DNA of 64,000 nucleotides from Pratylenchus scribneri (lineage: Eukaryota; Nematoda; Chromadorea; Rhabditida; Pratylenchidae). Position 1 is the stretch's first letter. The number at the start of each line of letters is the position of its first letter. The stretch lies in NCBI GenBank assembly GCA_030063045.1, contig JAQSEB010000107.1, positions 310,001 through 374,000 on the forward strand, written 5' to 3'. The position numbers were made by a program, and so were the translations under genes. The notes beneath the pieces are model-generated. The model was not told the origin of the DNA, ran no database searches, and saw nothing but the letters and a program-made list of their open reading frames with translations. Shown one piece after another: positions 1 to 11,900 of this stretch.

Positions 1-380
1 ACAGTGCCGTTAAAATTCCTACCGTTATTAATTAAAAAAGTATTATTGCCTTCTAGATCTTCTCTGGCCAACACAAAAACGCCAATTTGCCTGACATCAA
101 TTTGGCCACTTCACAAAATATGGGAAATTTACCCTCCATATTTTTGCCCAATTCCCTCTTTGCCAATCCTATTTTTTGCCTCATCATATCTACTATGGCC
201 AAAATGAAAATGAGGTTAATGGATTGCCAAGGGAAAGGCCATTATTCAAAAGGAATTTAATTCCCATCAAAAAGTGTCATTTTTCATTTCCAAATTCATA
301 AAAATTCGCCAAATTTTACAAAAAAAAAAAACAATAGAGATTTAAATTGCTGAAAAAAGTAAACATCGTTAATTATTGTG
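1..380 (+). promoter_or_regulatory. Putative upstream region of gene 1
   Basis: No exon is visible here. The segment at about 60-175 is richer in GC than its surroundings and carries TTTGGCCA and CCAATTCCCTCTTTGCCAAT-like stretches. Similar blocks lie upstream of gene 3 (about 27250-27375, opposite strand) and, more weakly, gene 2 (about 15345-15460). Conservation upstream of paralogous signal-peptide exons suggests a proximal promoter. No TATA box or trans-splice site can be assigned with confidence. Confidence 0.4.
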
Positions 381-3300
381 ATGCTCCTTCTTTGGTCACC
401 TCTGTTGCTTCCTTTGCTTATACAAATTACACTTTTGCCCGGTGGATACAATGCTGCTGGCGGTTTTTTCGAAAAACAAAGTGAGTTAGATTTGATAAAA
501 TATATAAAAAGGCATATTCTAATAATTCGAAATAACGCGTGCTGAATTTATCTAGAATCCTCCTAATTTGAATACCTCAAGGGTTATATGGCTCTCATCA
601 CTAATTTTTCTGATTTCTATTGATTTTCATTGAATTATCGAATTTTTAATTATCATATTTTCTTTAAAAGTTATATTTCCTTAAAAGCTGGGAACATTTC
701 TTACTAAAATTTTCCTCTATTGAACTATTTGCATAAAATCTAATTATAGAAATATTTTGGGAGTTGAAAAATTTGGTATTTAAGAGAATTTATATCAGAA
801 TAAATCGATTTTATTTTAAATAATTTTAGCCACACTTCTATTTTGATTGTTATTAATTCCGCCTGTTCTGATTTTAATAATTCCGCCTGTTCTGATTTTA
901 ATAATTCCGCTTGTTCTGATTTTTAATAATTCCGCCTGTTCTGATTTTAATAATTCCGCCTGTTCTGATTTTAATAATTCCGCCTGTTCTGATTTTAATA
1001 ATTCCGCCTGTTCTGATTTTTAAATAATTCCGCCTGTTCTGATTTTAATAATTCCGCCTATTCTGATTTTAATAATTCCGCCTGTTCTGATTTTAATAAT
1101 TCCGCCTGTTCTGATTTTAATAATTCCGCCTATTCTGATTTTAATTCCGCCTGTTCTGATTTTAATAATTCCGCCTGTTCTGATTTAATTATTCCGCCTG
1201 TTCTGATTTTAATAATTCCGCCTGTTCTGATTTTAAATAATTCCGCCTGTTCTGATTTTAATAATTCCGCCTGTTCTGATTTTAATAATTCCGCCTGTTC
1301 TGATTTTAATAATCCCGCCTGTTCTGATTTTAATAATTCTGCCTGTTCTGATTTTAATAATTCCGCCTGTTCTGATTTTAATAATTCCGCCTGTTCTGAT
1401 TTTAATAATTCCGCCTGTTCTGATTTTAAATAATTCCGCCTGTTCTGATTTTAATAATTCCGCCTGTTCTGATTTTAATAATTCCGCCTGTTCTGATTTA
1501 ATAATTCCGCCTGTTCTGATTTTAATAATTCCGCCTGTTCTGATTTTAAATAATTCCGCCTGTTCTGATTTTAATAATTCCGCCTGTTCTGATTTTAATA
1601 ATTCCGCCTGTTCTGATTTAATAATTTCGCTTGTTCTAATTTTTAATAATTCCGCCTGTTCTGATTTTAATAATTCCGCCTGTTCTGATTTTAATAATTC
1701 CGCCTGTTCTGATTTTAATAATTCCGCCTGTTCTGATTTTAATAATTCCGCCTATTCTGATTTTAATTCCGCCTGTTCTGATTTTAATAATTCTGCCTGT
1801 TCTGATTTTAATAATTCCGCCTGTTCTGATTTTAATAATTCCGCCTGTTCTGATTTTAATAATTCCGCCTGTTCTGATTTTAAATAATTCCGCCTGTTCT
1901 GATTTTAATAATTCCGCCTGTTCTGATTTTAATAATTCCGCTTGTTCTGATTTAATAATTCCGCCTGTTCTGATTTTAATAATTCCGCCTGTTCTGATTT
2001 TAATAATTCCGCCTGTTCTGATTTTAATAATTCCGCCTGTTCTGATTTTAATAATTCCGCCTGTTCTGATTTAATAATTTCGCTTGTTCTAATTTTTAAT
2101 AATTCCGCCTGTTCTGATTTTAATAATTCCGCCTGTTCTGATTTTAATAATTCCGCCTGTTCTGATTTTAATAATTCCGCCTGTTCTGATTTTAATAATT
2201 CCGCCTGTTCTGATTTTAATAATTCCGCCTGTTCTGATTTTAATAATTCCGCCTGTTCTGATTTTAATAATTCCGCCTGTTCTGATTTTAAATAATTCCG
2301 CCTGTTCTGATTTTAATAATTTCACCTGTTCTGATTTTAATAATTCCGCCTGTTCTGATTTTAATAATTCCGCCTGTTCTGATTTTAATAATTCCGACTG
2401 TTCTAATTTTAAATAATTCCGCCTGTTCTGATTTTAATAATTCCGCCTGTTCTGATTTTAATAATTCCGCCTATTCTGATTTTAATTCCGCCTGTTCTGA
2501 TTTTAATAATTCCTCCTGTTCTGATTTATAATATTCTTACTCGTATTTCGTAGTATTAGTATGATTAAACTTTACGAGTGTTCTAATATGAATAACCAAC
2601 ACTGGTTTATTTTAATTCCCTTTATTTCCAATATTAATAGGTATTTGGAATTTATTGGGAAATTTCGTCGATAATCAGCCATTGTCAAAAAATATAGAAC
2701 AAATTATTGAGGAAGTTCGTGATATTTACAAGGCAATTAATAAATTCGAAGATGTGGAGGCCATAAAGAAGATGGGTAATATGGATAAAACTACTGAAGA
2801 AGCAATCAAAATTTTCAAGCAAATGGAACAGCAAAATGTGATGGATGAAAGTTCTATGCAAGAAGTAATCAAAATTTTCGATCAAATGTCAATGGATTGG
2901 AAGAAGGAAAACATGGATGGAGAATTGTAAGTTATTATTGAAAAATGATGCCGTTAGGGCCATTATTTACGGGTTTCAATGGGATTAAGTTTGCCCAGAC
3001 AATGAATTTGAGGTTAATATTAGAAATTGGCTAATTCTGTTTTTAATAATAAAATTAATTAAATATTTAATTAAAATTGAATAAAAATTTTAAGAAAAGA
3101 ATATTTTTTTTGTTAAAAATAATAAAAAGGAAAATAAATAATTATATACCTAATTTTCCTTTGGCATGGCAAATCCCATTTAATTAAATATATAATTTAT
3201 TTATTTATTTATTTATTTTTCCAAAATTAACCGATTAAATTAGGAATTAAATAATTTCTAATATTGATCACAAAAAATACAAATTTCAACTTTTTTTCTT

Positions 3301-6300
3301 CACAAATTTTCCTTTTTATTCCACAGATTTAAGGACGCACTAATCTCGAAAATTGCCTTCAACCGATTTATGCAAATGTATGATTATTTATTATTCCCTT
3401 TAACTGATAAAATTTTCACAAATTTTTCAGTTTTTTGGGAGAAAGAGACCAAAAAATTGCACATAAAAAATCCATGGAATCCCCAAAATCCTTAGTGAAA
3501 ATTGGCAGTTTTCAAAAAAGGAAATCGTTCAAAGACAATTCTGTCCACAACATTTTGGCCATTTTCGCTTTGGCTGAGGAAAAAGAGTATCGAAAACTTA
3601 TGGATTCCACCAATGACTTTGTCATTTTAACTGAAATTAGGGAAAAAAGTTTGCAGAAAGATGTGGAAAATACAATTGAAATTGTGAAAAATGCCATCAA
3701 ATTTTACTATAAAATAGAAAAGGTTACTATTTTTTGGCAGACAAAACAGTTTTTTACTTCTAATAAATCAGAAACCGGTTTTAGAGCCTACAAACCTTAT
3801 ACCAATTTGTAGAACTCATCGAGATGCTTCGAATGGTATATAAAAAGACATATTTTTGACCTAAAATTAAAGAATTTTGAAACCAAATACTGGAATATAT
3901 GGTTCAAACGGTTTAACTCGTGCAGTTTTAAAGACTAAAATATATACTTCAAACACGCATCCCGAAGAGATCTACAAAATTGTAAAAGGTTTTCAGGGTA
4001 TAAAACCGCCGGTCTCTGATTTATTAGAAGTCAAAAAGCTGTTTTGTCTGCAAAAAAGAAATTTTTTCTCAAAAAAAATATTTTCCAATTGAAAAGGAAC
4101 AGAAGTTGCAAAGACCAGAAATTGGCCTTCCTCATGCAATAAAATTGGCGCATCACGGTAGTTCGTCGAATTTCAATGTTGTACATTCCTATGGAGCTGG
4201 GAAGGCGAAAGACGAAAATCGGTCATATTTTATTAATGACATTCGTGAGAGGTTGATAGATGTGATGGAAAAGCAAAAGGAGTATATGAACACTTTCAAA
4301 ACATGTAAATTTATTATATTTTATATAAATTAGGCGAAGGAGAGGTTCACAAAATTTGGGATTTATTTATTTATTATAGAAAAAGGGACATTTTTTCTAA
4401 AAATAACAGCTGCTGAAATTAATCATTTCAATACTTTAATTTGCATTAATTCGAGATAAACTATTTAATTTTTATAGGTAAATTAGTATGCATATAATAT
4501 GACTTGAATTTTTAATTTGAATTTTTTTGACACCGAAATTATTTTTATTTCTATTAAATCAAAAGCCAGTATTGGACCCTACAATCCTTATACCAATTTG
4601 TAGAACTCATTGAGACGCATCGAATGGAATTGAACCATTTAATCATTCTTCGAATTTATGGTTTTAAATACTTTAATTTTAGACCAAAACCTGTCATTTT
4701 ATACACCATTCTATGAGTCTCAATGAGATATATAAGATTTGTAGTGCCTAAAACCAGATTTTGATTTATTAACAGTCAAAAAGCTATTTTATCACAAAAA
4801 AAGCATTTGTGGCTGTAAAAAATATTTTTAGTACGAAAAAATAATAACCTTTAAATAATAGAGATTAATTTTTTCAAGTCTTTGACGTTTGCCCTAATTT
4901 ATTTTATAATTTTTATAAATTATAAAATTTTTATTTCATAAATTTTTATTTAATATTAAAAAATAATTTATAATTTTTTCCTTCATAAAGGGCTGGAGAA
5001 AATGCAGAATGATTTTGTTGTGCCCGGCAAGAATGACAATATTTTAGTTGAATTAATTGTACACAAAATTTTTGATACATTGGTTAATAAAAATGAAAGC
5101 CCATTTGTCGGCCTTCATATTGCAATAAAAAAAGGTGAGAAAATTAATTTTTAAAAATGTTTAAAAATTGATAAAAAAAAAATTCCCAAATTTGGCTGAA
5201 AAATATTGAGGTCAAGCCAAATTTATGTCTTAATTAATTTTTAGATTTGGCCGAAAATTTTAAGGTCGAAAATAAAAATATTTAAATTTTCAAAAATTTA
5301 TTTTGGGCATTTTTTTAAAACAATTATTTTGCTGGCCTTATTTTCAACAGAAGAAATATTTGTGAAATATGCGATGAAATTTGTGGAATCGGAAAATGAG
5401 GAGGAGGCTAAAAATGCAATTAAGGAAATAGCGGAAATTTTCGAGCAAATGCCTGATAACAAATGGCGGTTAAATAGAGTCCTACTCCGAGAATCATCAT
5501 CATTGTGAGTTGATTATGGGCACTACTGTACTCCCTGATGTCTTTTTTGAATCATTCTTTTTCTAAATGATATTGCCTGAGGCATGTGACTAGAGGATTT
5601 ACGATTGGCTAACCGACATTTGCAGACGAAACGGTCTAGTGCCAATGGTGGTAAAGCTGCTGGGGCATTGTTTATGGCATATTATTAGGCGTAAAATTAG
5701 CTATAAAATCATATCAAATACATTGGCCAATGTTGAATATTCGTCGAGATATGGCCAAAAAACGGCCCAAAAACACAATTTTAATTAAACTGACTGTTTT
5801 TTGGCCATATCTCGACGAATATTCAACATTTGCCAATGTATTTGATATAATTTTATAGCTAATTTTACACTTAATAATATGCCATAAACAATGCTGCAGC
5901 AGTTTTATCACTATTGGCACTAGACCGTTTCGTCTGCAAATGTCGCAACACGTTTACGATTACAGAAATAAAAAAAAACTTATGGTTTTGAAAATGCTGC
6001 ATCAATTCGAAAAATTTAAAAGAAAACATTTTTTATTAAAAAAACAAAACGAAATATGTTTAAAAATTTTTTGATTTAATATTCAATTCACTTATTGGTA
6101 AGCCATATATATATATCAAATTCCATGATCACAATAATTCTCTGATATTATTATTTTGGGTGAATTAGAGTAAATGACAAAATATTTGAAAATAACTTAA
6201 TTTAGAATATTTCTGAATTTTTTTCGGAACAACTTTAAAAAAATAATTAACTTAAATTATTTATAAAAAGGTTTAAAATTTTTCCATTGGCATTTTTTTC

Positions 6301-7174
6301 TATAAATTTTTTAATTTTTGAAGATTGGAGGATGTAGTTGTAACTAAAATTGCTTACAATCTATTCAATGAATTGTCTCAAAAGCATATCAATGCCGACC
6401 ATCAAAATGTCCTGAAAAATTCGGAAAATATTTTGGAAATTCTCAATCTGGCAATAAAATCCGAACCTATAAAATTATTGAACGATAAAGTGCATTCGAC
6501 AATTTTAGCTGTTGATGGTGCCATCAAATTTTTTGAATTTGATGAGAACCCATACAATTTATTCAAAATTAAAAAGACTGAAGAAATGGAAATGAAAAAT
6601 GAGGAGCTGAAAAATAAAATGGGCGAACAAATGAAACGGATGGTCGCTTTTAAAACGTGTAAGTTTTAATAGAAAAAAATTTAGGATTTAATTTTGAATT
6701 TTTATTTATTTTAATTTTAAAAAATTGTGAATATAAAAATGAAACAAAAATAATAATTTAAATTTTTGCCGAAAATAGGGTTGGATAAAGTGGAAAAAAT
6801 TGTCCTATCCGGCACGGAATCCAATAAAACGGAGCATGAAATGGCACAGAAAATTTTGAAATCTCTTCACGAATCAGGTAAAAATGCGATAAATTTACGA
6901 TAAAAAAAATATATAAAAAATATTTTATTTTAATTTATAAAGCATAAATTAAGCCTTTTGTGCTTAAGAGGGTTTTAGGTAGCCTAATTATAATACATAA
7001 TATTATGCTAATTTGAAACACAATTCTAATTTTTCCCTTTGCTATTCATTTTTAATGAAAGGTGAAGAAGGATCATCCTCTCATAGTAAACCGCTGCCGA
7101 TTCCGAAGAAAGATGTTAAGAAGAAAATTATAGGTGGAATTGCTATGGAACTCGATGAACATTGGTTTAATTAA
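381..7174 (+). CDS. Gene 1: two-block secreted IKFYE-family protein
   Basis: Function is unknown. Exons read in phase: 381-480, 2641-2926, 3327-3377, 3431-3722, 4103-4304, 4991-5134, 5351-5504, 6324-6658, 6779-6877, 7062-7174, about 591 residues. Exon 1 encodes a strong signal peptide ending LLPGGYNAAG. Module A1 ends with EVIKIFDQMSMDWKK, B1 is ALISKIAFNRFMQ, C1 contains IVKNAIKFYY and ends MNTFKT, and D1 starts WLEKM. A second block follows: A2 (EIAEIFEQMPDNKW), fused B2-C2 (AVDGAIKFFEF, AFKT), D2 (WLDKVEKIV), then a Ser/Lys-rich tail ending HWFN. The exon C1 frame is interrupted at 3722-4086 by a palindromic transposon. The model treats 3723-4102 as an intron, which keeps frame; if it is not spliced, the protein stops at 3812. 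An AATAAA-type signal lies near 7275. Helical, signal-bearing and duplicated in the cluster, it is likely an extracellular protein. Confidence 0.78.
854..2530. repeat. 24-bp minisatellite array in gene 1 intron 1
   Basis: About 70 tandem copies of a 24-bp unit (ATTCCGCCTGTTCTGATTTT plus AATA). Occasional units are 23 or 25-27 bp, with substitutions such as CCTATT or CTTGTT. The whole array lies between exons 1 and 2 of gene 1. Because 24 is divisible by three, long open frames arise in most frames (octapeptide KIRTGGII on the minus strand); these are by-products and not genes. Indels break them repeatedly. Confidence 0.97.
3722..4086. mobile_element. Palindromic MITE (type 1) inserted in exon C1 of gene 1
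   Basis: The element starts GGTTACTATTTTTT and ends AATATTTTCC, and its arms are largely self-complementary. It is flanked by a 9-bp duplication, AATAGAAAA at 3713-3721 and AATTGAAAA at 4087-4095 (one mismatch). The arms share the blocks AACCGGTTTTAGA and CTCATCGAGATGC with copies at 32201, 41062 and elsewhere. A 9-bp duplication is typical of Mutator-like transposons. No transposase is present, so it is non-autonomous. Confidence 0.85.
4560..4850. mobile_element. Type 1 palindromic MITE in intron C1/D1 of gene 1
   Basis: Inverted arms carry TTGTAGAACTCATTGAGACG on the left, and CAATGAGATATATAAGATTTG with AACCAGATTTTGATTTATTA on the right, matching the other type 1 elements. The ends are less well preserved than in the 41062 copy, and I could not fix the target duplication. 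Confidence 0.6.
5614..5944. mobile_element. Type 2 palindromic MITE in gene 1 intron
   Basis: The left arm begins GACATTTGCAGACGAAACGG and the right arm ends CCGTTTCGTCTGCAAATGTC, an almost perfect inverted pair. The centre holds the paired TTGAATATTCGTCGAGATA blocks. It lies between exons A2 and B2-C2 of gene 1. Related copies occur at 9639, 11579, 14150, 21818, 34868, 38849, 41815 and, in part, 54900. Confidence 0.88.
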
Positions 7175-7640
7175 TTGACAATTTTTAAATTTTACAATTC
7201 AATTATTCGGTTCATTTTTATACATTCTTTTCTTTAAATATATATTTATATATTCTATTGCGAATCTTTATCTAAATAAAAATTATTATTCTTAAAATAA
7301 AATTTTATCCATTCTAAATTTGAAACACAAAGTTGTTCCAATTTTGAGTTTATTCTAGGATGCAATTCGATGGACGGGGCACGCCCAACTGGCGACGGCG
7401 CTTGTAGCTAATTAAGTGCTAAACTGATATTAATGATTTTGGTATCAGATTAAAGAGCGCACTTCTGGCTATCGTAGGATATAAAAATTATTTGGACCTG
7501 GTTAAGATTTGGCGGAATTTTATTCAAAAAACCGTGAAAAATTCGCAAATTTATAATAGTAATTTAAATGTTTTTTAGATAAAACTGCTAATTCTGAAAC
7601 AGACCAAATAAATATCTATTGATAGCCAGAAGTAATCTCT
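7175..7640. other. Gene 1 3' flank, no gene seen
   Basis: AT-rich sequence after the gene 1 stop. It holds the likely polyadenylation signal near 7275 and a short GC-richer patch near 7365-7400. No exon with splice-consistent coding was found on either strand. Confidence 0.4.
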
Positions 7641-7644
7641 TAAA

Positions 7645-8955
7645 TATGGTTCTGATTTTAATAATTCCGCCTGTTCTGATTTTAATAATTCCGCCTGTTC
7701 TGATTTTAATAATTCCGCCTGTTCTGATTTTAATAATTCCGCCTGTTCTGATTTTAATAATTTCGCCTGTTCTGATTTTAATAATTCCGCCTGTTCTGAT
7801 TTTAACAATTCCGACTGTTCTGATTTTTAATTCCGTCCCTTTTCTGATTTTAATAATTCCGCCTGTTCTGATTTTAATAATTCCGCCTGTTCTGATTTTA
7901 ATAATTTCGCCTGTTCTGATTTTAATAATTCCGCCTGTTCTGATTTTAACAATTCCGACTGTTCTGATTTTTAATTCCGTCCCTTTTCTGATTTTAATAA
8001 TTCCGCCTGTTCTGATTTTAATAATTCCGCCTGTTCTGATTTTAATAATTTCGCCTGTTCTGATTTTAATAATTCCGCCTGTTCTGATTTTAACAATTCC
8101 GACTGTTCTGATTTTTAATTCCGTCCCTTTTCTGATTTTAATAATTCCGCCTGTTCTGATTTTAATAATTCCGCCTATTCTGATTTTAAATAATTCCGCC
8201 TGTTCTGATTTTAATAATTCCGCCTTTTCTGATTTTAATAATTCCGCCTGTTCTGATTTTAATAATTCCGCCTGTTCTGATTTTAATAATTCCGCCTGTT
8301 CTGATTTTAATAATTCCGCCTGTTCTGATTTTAATAATTCCGCCTGTTCTGATTTTAATAATTCCGCCTGTTCTGATTTTAATAATTCCGCCTGTTCTGA
8401 TTTTAATAATTCCGCCTGTTCTGATTTTAATAATTCCGCCTGTTCTGATTTTAATAATTCCGCCTGTTCTGATTTTAATAATTCCGCCTGTTCTGATTTT
8501 AATAATTTCGCCTGTTCTGATTTTAATAATTCCGCCTGTTCTGATTTTAACAATTCCGACTGTTCTGATTTTTAATTCCGTCCCTTTTCTGATTTTAATA
8601 ATTCCGCCTGTTCTGATTTTAATAATTCCGCCTGTTCTGATTTTAATAATTTCGCCTGTTCTGATTTTAATAATTCCGCCTGTTCTGATTTTAACAATTC
8701 CGACTGTTCTGATTTTTAATTCCGTCCCTTTTCTGATTTTAACAATTCCGCCTGTTCTGATTTTAATAATTCCACCTGTTCTGATTTTAATAATTCCGCC
8801 TGTTCTGATTTTAATAATTCCGCCTGTTCTGATTTTAATAATTCCGACTGTTCTGATTTTTAATTCCGTCCCTTTTCTGATTTTAATAATTCCGCCTGTT
8901 CTGATTTTAATAATTCCGCCTGTTCTGATTTTAATAATTCCGCCTTTTCTGATTA
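7645..8955. repeat. Second 24-bp minisatellite array with 143-bp higher-order unit
   Basis: Same 24-bp unit as the array at 854-2530. Variant units (AACAATTCCGACTG followed by a shortened TTTTTAATTCCGTCCCTTTT) recur at about 7802, 7945, 8088, 8548 and 8691. The recurring step is 143 bp (five 24-mers plus one 23-mer), so blocks of six units were amplified together. The 264-321 codon frames across it are repeat artefacts. Confidence 0.95.
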
Positions 8956-8994
8956 TGCTTATCCGCGGCGGTTTTCTCAAAATGATGGATTTGG

Positions 8995-11900
8995 CTATAC
9001 TTTTCTCCGTTCTTCTTCCATAATTTCCTTCTTTTCTGCATTTGCTGGTTCATCATTATCAGCAATCGGTTTGTGAGCACATTCTATTTTGAAGTATGAA
9101 TTTAGAAAATGCGATTGATCGAGATTTGAGACCGGCACAAATTTTCATTCTCCTTTCCTTTCCTAATTCCATCCTCTTCCATATTTAATCCGTCAATTTT
9201 CGAACTTACCAAATCCTAGGTTTCGGTTACTTTTACTTCTGATCCATCCAATCAGATCGCCTACTCTTTGATAATCAACAATTCCCATCCCATTCTCTTT
9301 CTATCAAAAACATAATTAGAGATGTGAAATTTACATTTTAGAATAATAATTTATCCATTATGAAAAATAACAAAAATGGCTCATCTTTTAGATGAAACAG
9401 ATAAAAGTTTATCAAAAGTATTTGAAAGCCAAAAAATGAACCGAAAAATAAAAAAAAACGATTAAATCCACTGGACAAAACTTATTCAAACAAAATTCAT
9501 CGATTCTCATTGACATCTTTGTTTAAAATAAATGCTCACGTCCATTGATGAGCCAACAAACTGTCGGTTTCCTTCACTTCTAGAAATTATTTTAAATGAT
9601 ATTAAAATTATTTAAATAACAAACAATAATATCGTGTTACGACATTTGTGGATGGTGACCATTGCGGAACGAAACGGTCTGATGCCGATGTTGGTAAAGC
9701 CAATGTGACATTGTTTAAAGCATTTTATTAGGCATAAAATTAGCTAAAAAATAACATCAAAAGCATTGTTAAATGTTGAAAATTCACCAAATTATGGCCA
9801 AAAAAAGACCAGAAAAACAATTTTATTTAAATTAACAATTTTTTGGCCATAACTCAGTGAATTTTCAACATTGGTCAATGTTTTTGATATCATTTTATAG
9901 CTAATTTTCCGCTTAATAAAATGCCATAAACAATGCCACAGCAGCTTTACCACCATCGGCAACAGAGCGATTCGTTAGCAAAAGTCGCGTCCGCAAATGT
10001 CGTAAAAATATATGCCCCGCTTCGGTCTGAAAATAACTGTTTTTTTGGGCAATAAATTATTGCCCAAATAAATGGTAAAATTAATATCTAATCTTTGATA
10101 TTTTTACGACTAAATTAGTGGTGTTCTAAATATTGTTACTTAAATTTCGGATCTCTGATCTGATTTGATTTTTATTTTTTTTTCAAAATTCTTTTCGCAC
10201 CTTCCTCTGTATCTCCCAAATGCTGCTGCTGCTGATGAAGTTGCGATACTTTACTACTATGCCCTCTTTCCATAATTTCCTTCATTTCCGCATTTGCTGA
10301 CTCATTTTCATCATAAAATTCAACAAATGGGGTTCCATTTTCAAACAATTTAAACAAAATTTTTTCTGCAATTTCTTTTTCCGATTTTTCGCTGTTTGGT
10401 TCAACATCAGTTTGCACTTTTTCCAACCCTATTTTCAATAAAAAAAATATACATAAATTATTTAGGATTTTACAAGTAAAACTGGTCATAATGTGGAAAA
10501 ACTGTAGAAAAATTAGCAAGAAAATTCAGTTGCGGGGAAGATTATCCGCGTATATCAAAAATTTTATTTTTAAATATGATTTTCTCCGTAATTTAATTTT
10601 TTTCTCCATATAAATTTTTCCTTTTTTAATTTCAATTTTTATTTATTATTATTAATACTTAATAATAATTTATTAATATAATTTTATTTTGTTTTTTAGA
10701 TTAGACAAAAATGGAATTCACTAAATAAAATTAATATAGGTAAAATAGTCTGAATACCAACTCACAATTTGGCTTTTTTTCCCCTCTTTTGAGATTTCTC
10801 ACATTTTTTTCTCTCATGCTAATTTTTTTTGTCATTTTTCTTAAAATTTTTTTTAATATATTTTGTATAAAAATTTTCATGGCTAAGCCATTTTTGACTG
10901 AAATTTTTCTGCTGGTGATTTTAGATTAGAATTAGGACTATTTTAGGTATCACCGCATAATGACGTCATACATAATACACGAGTGAGAGATAAAATAATT
11001 TTAGACAGATTTGTTAAGTTCACTGCTGCTGGTTATTTATTGATATGTTACAGCTAATTCTGGGAATTAGTTAGTCCCGGGATAGCTAGCTACTAGCTAG
11101 TTAATTTCGGGAATCTCGGTTTCTAGACATCGTACAGACTCGAGAGTAGGCTCATTCGATTCGGCATGGTCGATTTACTTTATGAAATTTCAATTACAGA
11201 CCCCTAAACCCTAATCTTAGCCCCCTAAACCCTAGCCCGAAGACCCTAAAACCCATGCCACCTTGAACCATAGCCCTAACTCTAACCCTAGCCCCTAAAT
11301 CGGTCTGAAATTGAAATTCCATATAGTAAATCGACCATGCCGAGTCGAATGAGCCTATTCTCGATTCTGTACGATGCATAGATGCCGAGATTTCCAAAAT
11401 TAGCTTGCCAAAACTACTAGCTTCCCAGAATTATCTATTACAGATATAAAAAATTTTTTTTCCTTTGACAAAGCTTCTAATTTGTGATCCTCACTAAAAT
11501 GTCGCGGGGCAACAAAATTCTAACTTATTTGATTGCAATTTATATCATTCGGACAGACCAGTTTTATTTTACTCTGTTACGACATTTGCGGACAAGACAA
11601 TTGCGGATAAAATGGTCTGGTGCCGATGTTTGTATAACTAATGTGGCATCGTTTAAAGCATTTTATTCGGCATAAAATTAGCTAAAAAATAAGATCAAAA
11701 GCATTGGCCAATCTTAAAAATTCATCGAGTTATGGCCAAAAAACCGTTGATTTAATTAAAATTGCGATTTTGACGGTTTTTTGGCCATAACTTGTTGAAT
11801 TTTCAAGATTAGCCAAAGCTTTTGGTATAGTTTTATAGCTAATTTTATACCTAATAAAATATTTTAAACAATTCCACTTCAACTTTACCACCATCGGTAC

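Noticed and set aside
854..2530. CRISPR-like regular array
   Set aside because: Units are contiguous tandem copies without unique spacers, inside a eukaryotic intron.
5714..5920. Open frames within the palindromic elements (also 11730-11918 and 39006-39203)
   Set aside because: The same peptide-like pattern appears wherever a type 2 MITE occurs and on both arms; it follows from the palindrome, not from coding.
7588..8980. Long open frames of 264-321 codons coding octapeptide repeats (KIRTGGII, LLKSEQAE types)
   Set aside because: They exist because a 24-bp satellite is divisible by three. Frames are open on both strands, have no start or splice context, and end where unit length changes.
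11210..11290. True telomere or chromosome end
   Set aside because: The CCCTAA-like run is short, irregular, enclosed by inverted arms and not at a sequence end; nematode telomeres are normally TTAGGC.
11194..11397. 67-codon minus-strand frame with a GFRVFGLGFRG-like pattern
   Set aside because: It is the translation of the telomere-like core of a type 3 foldback element.
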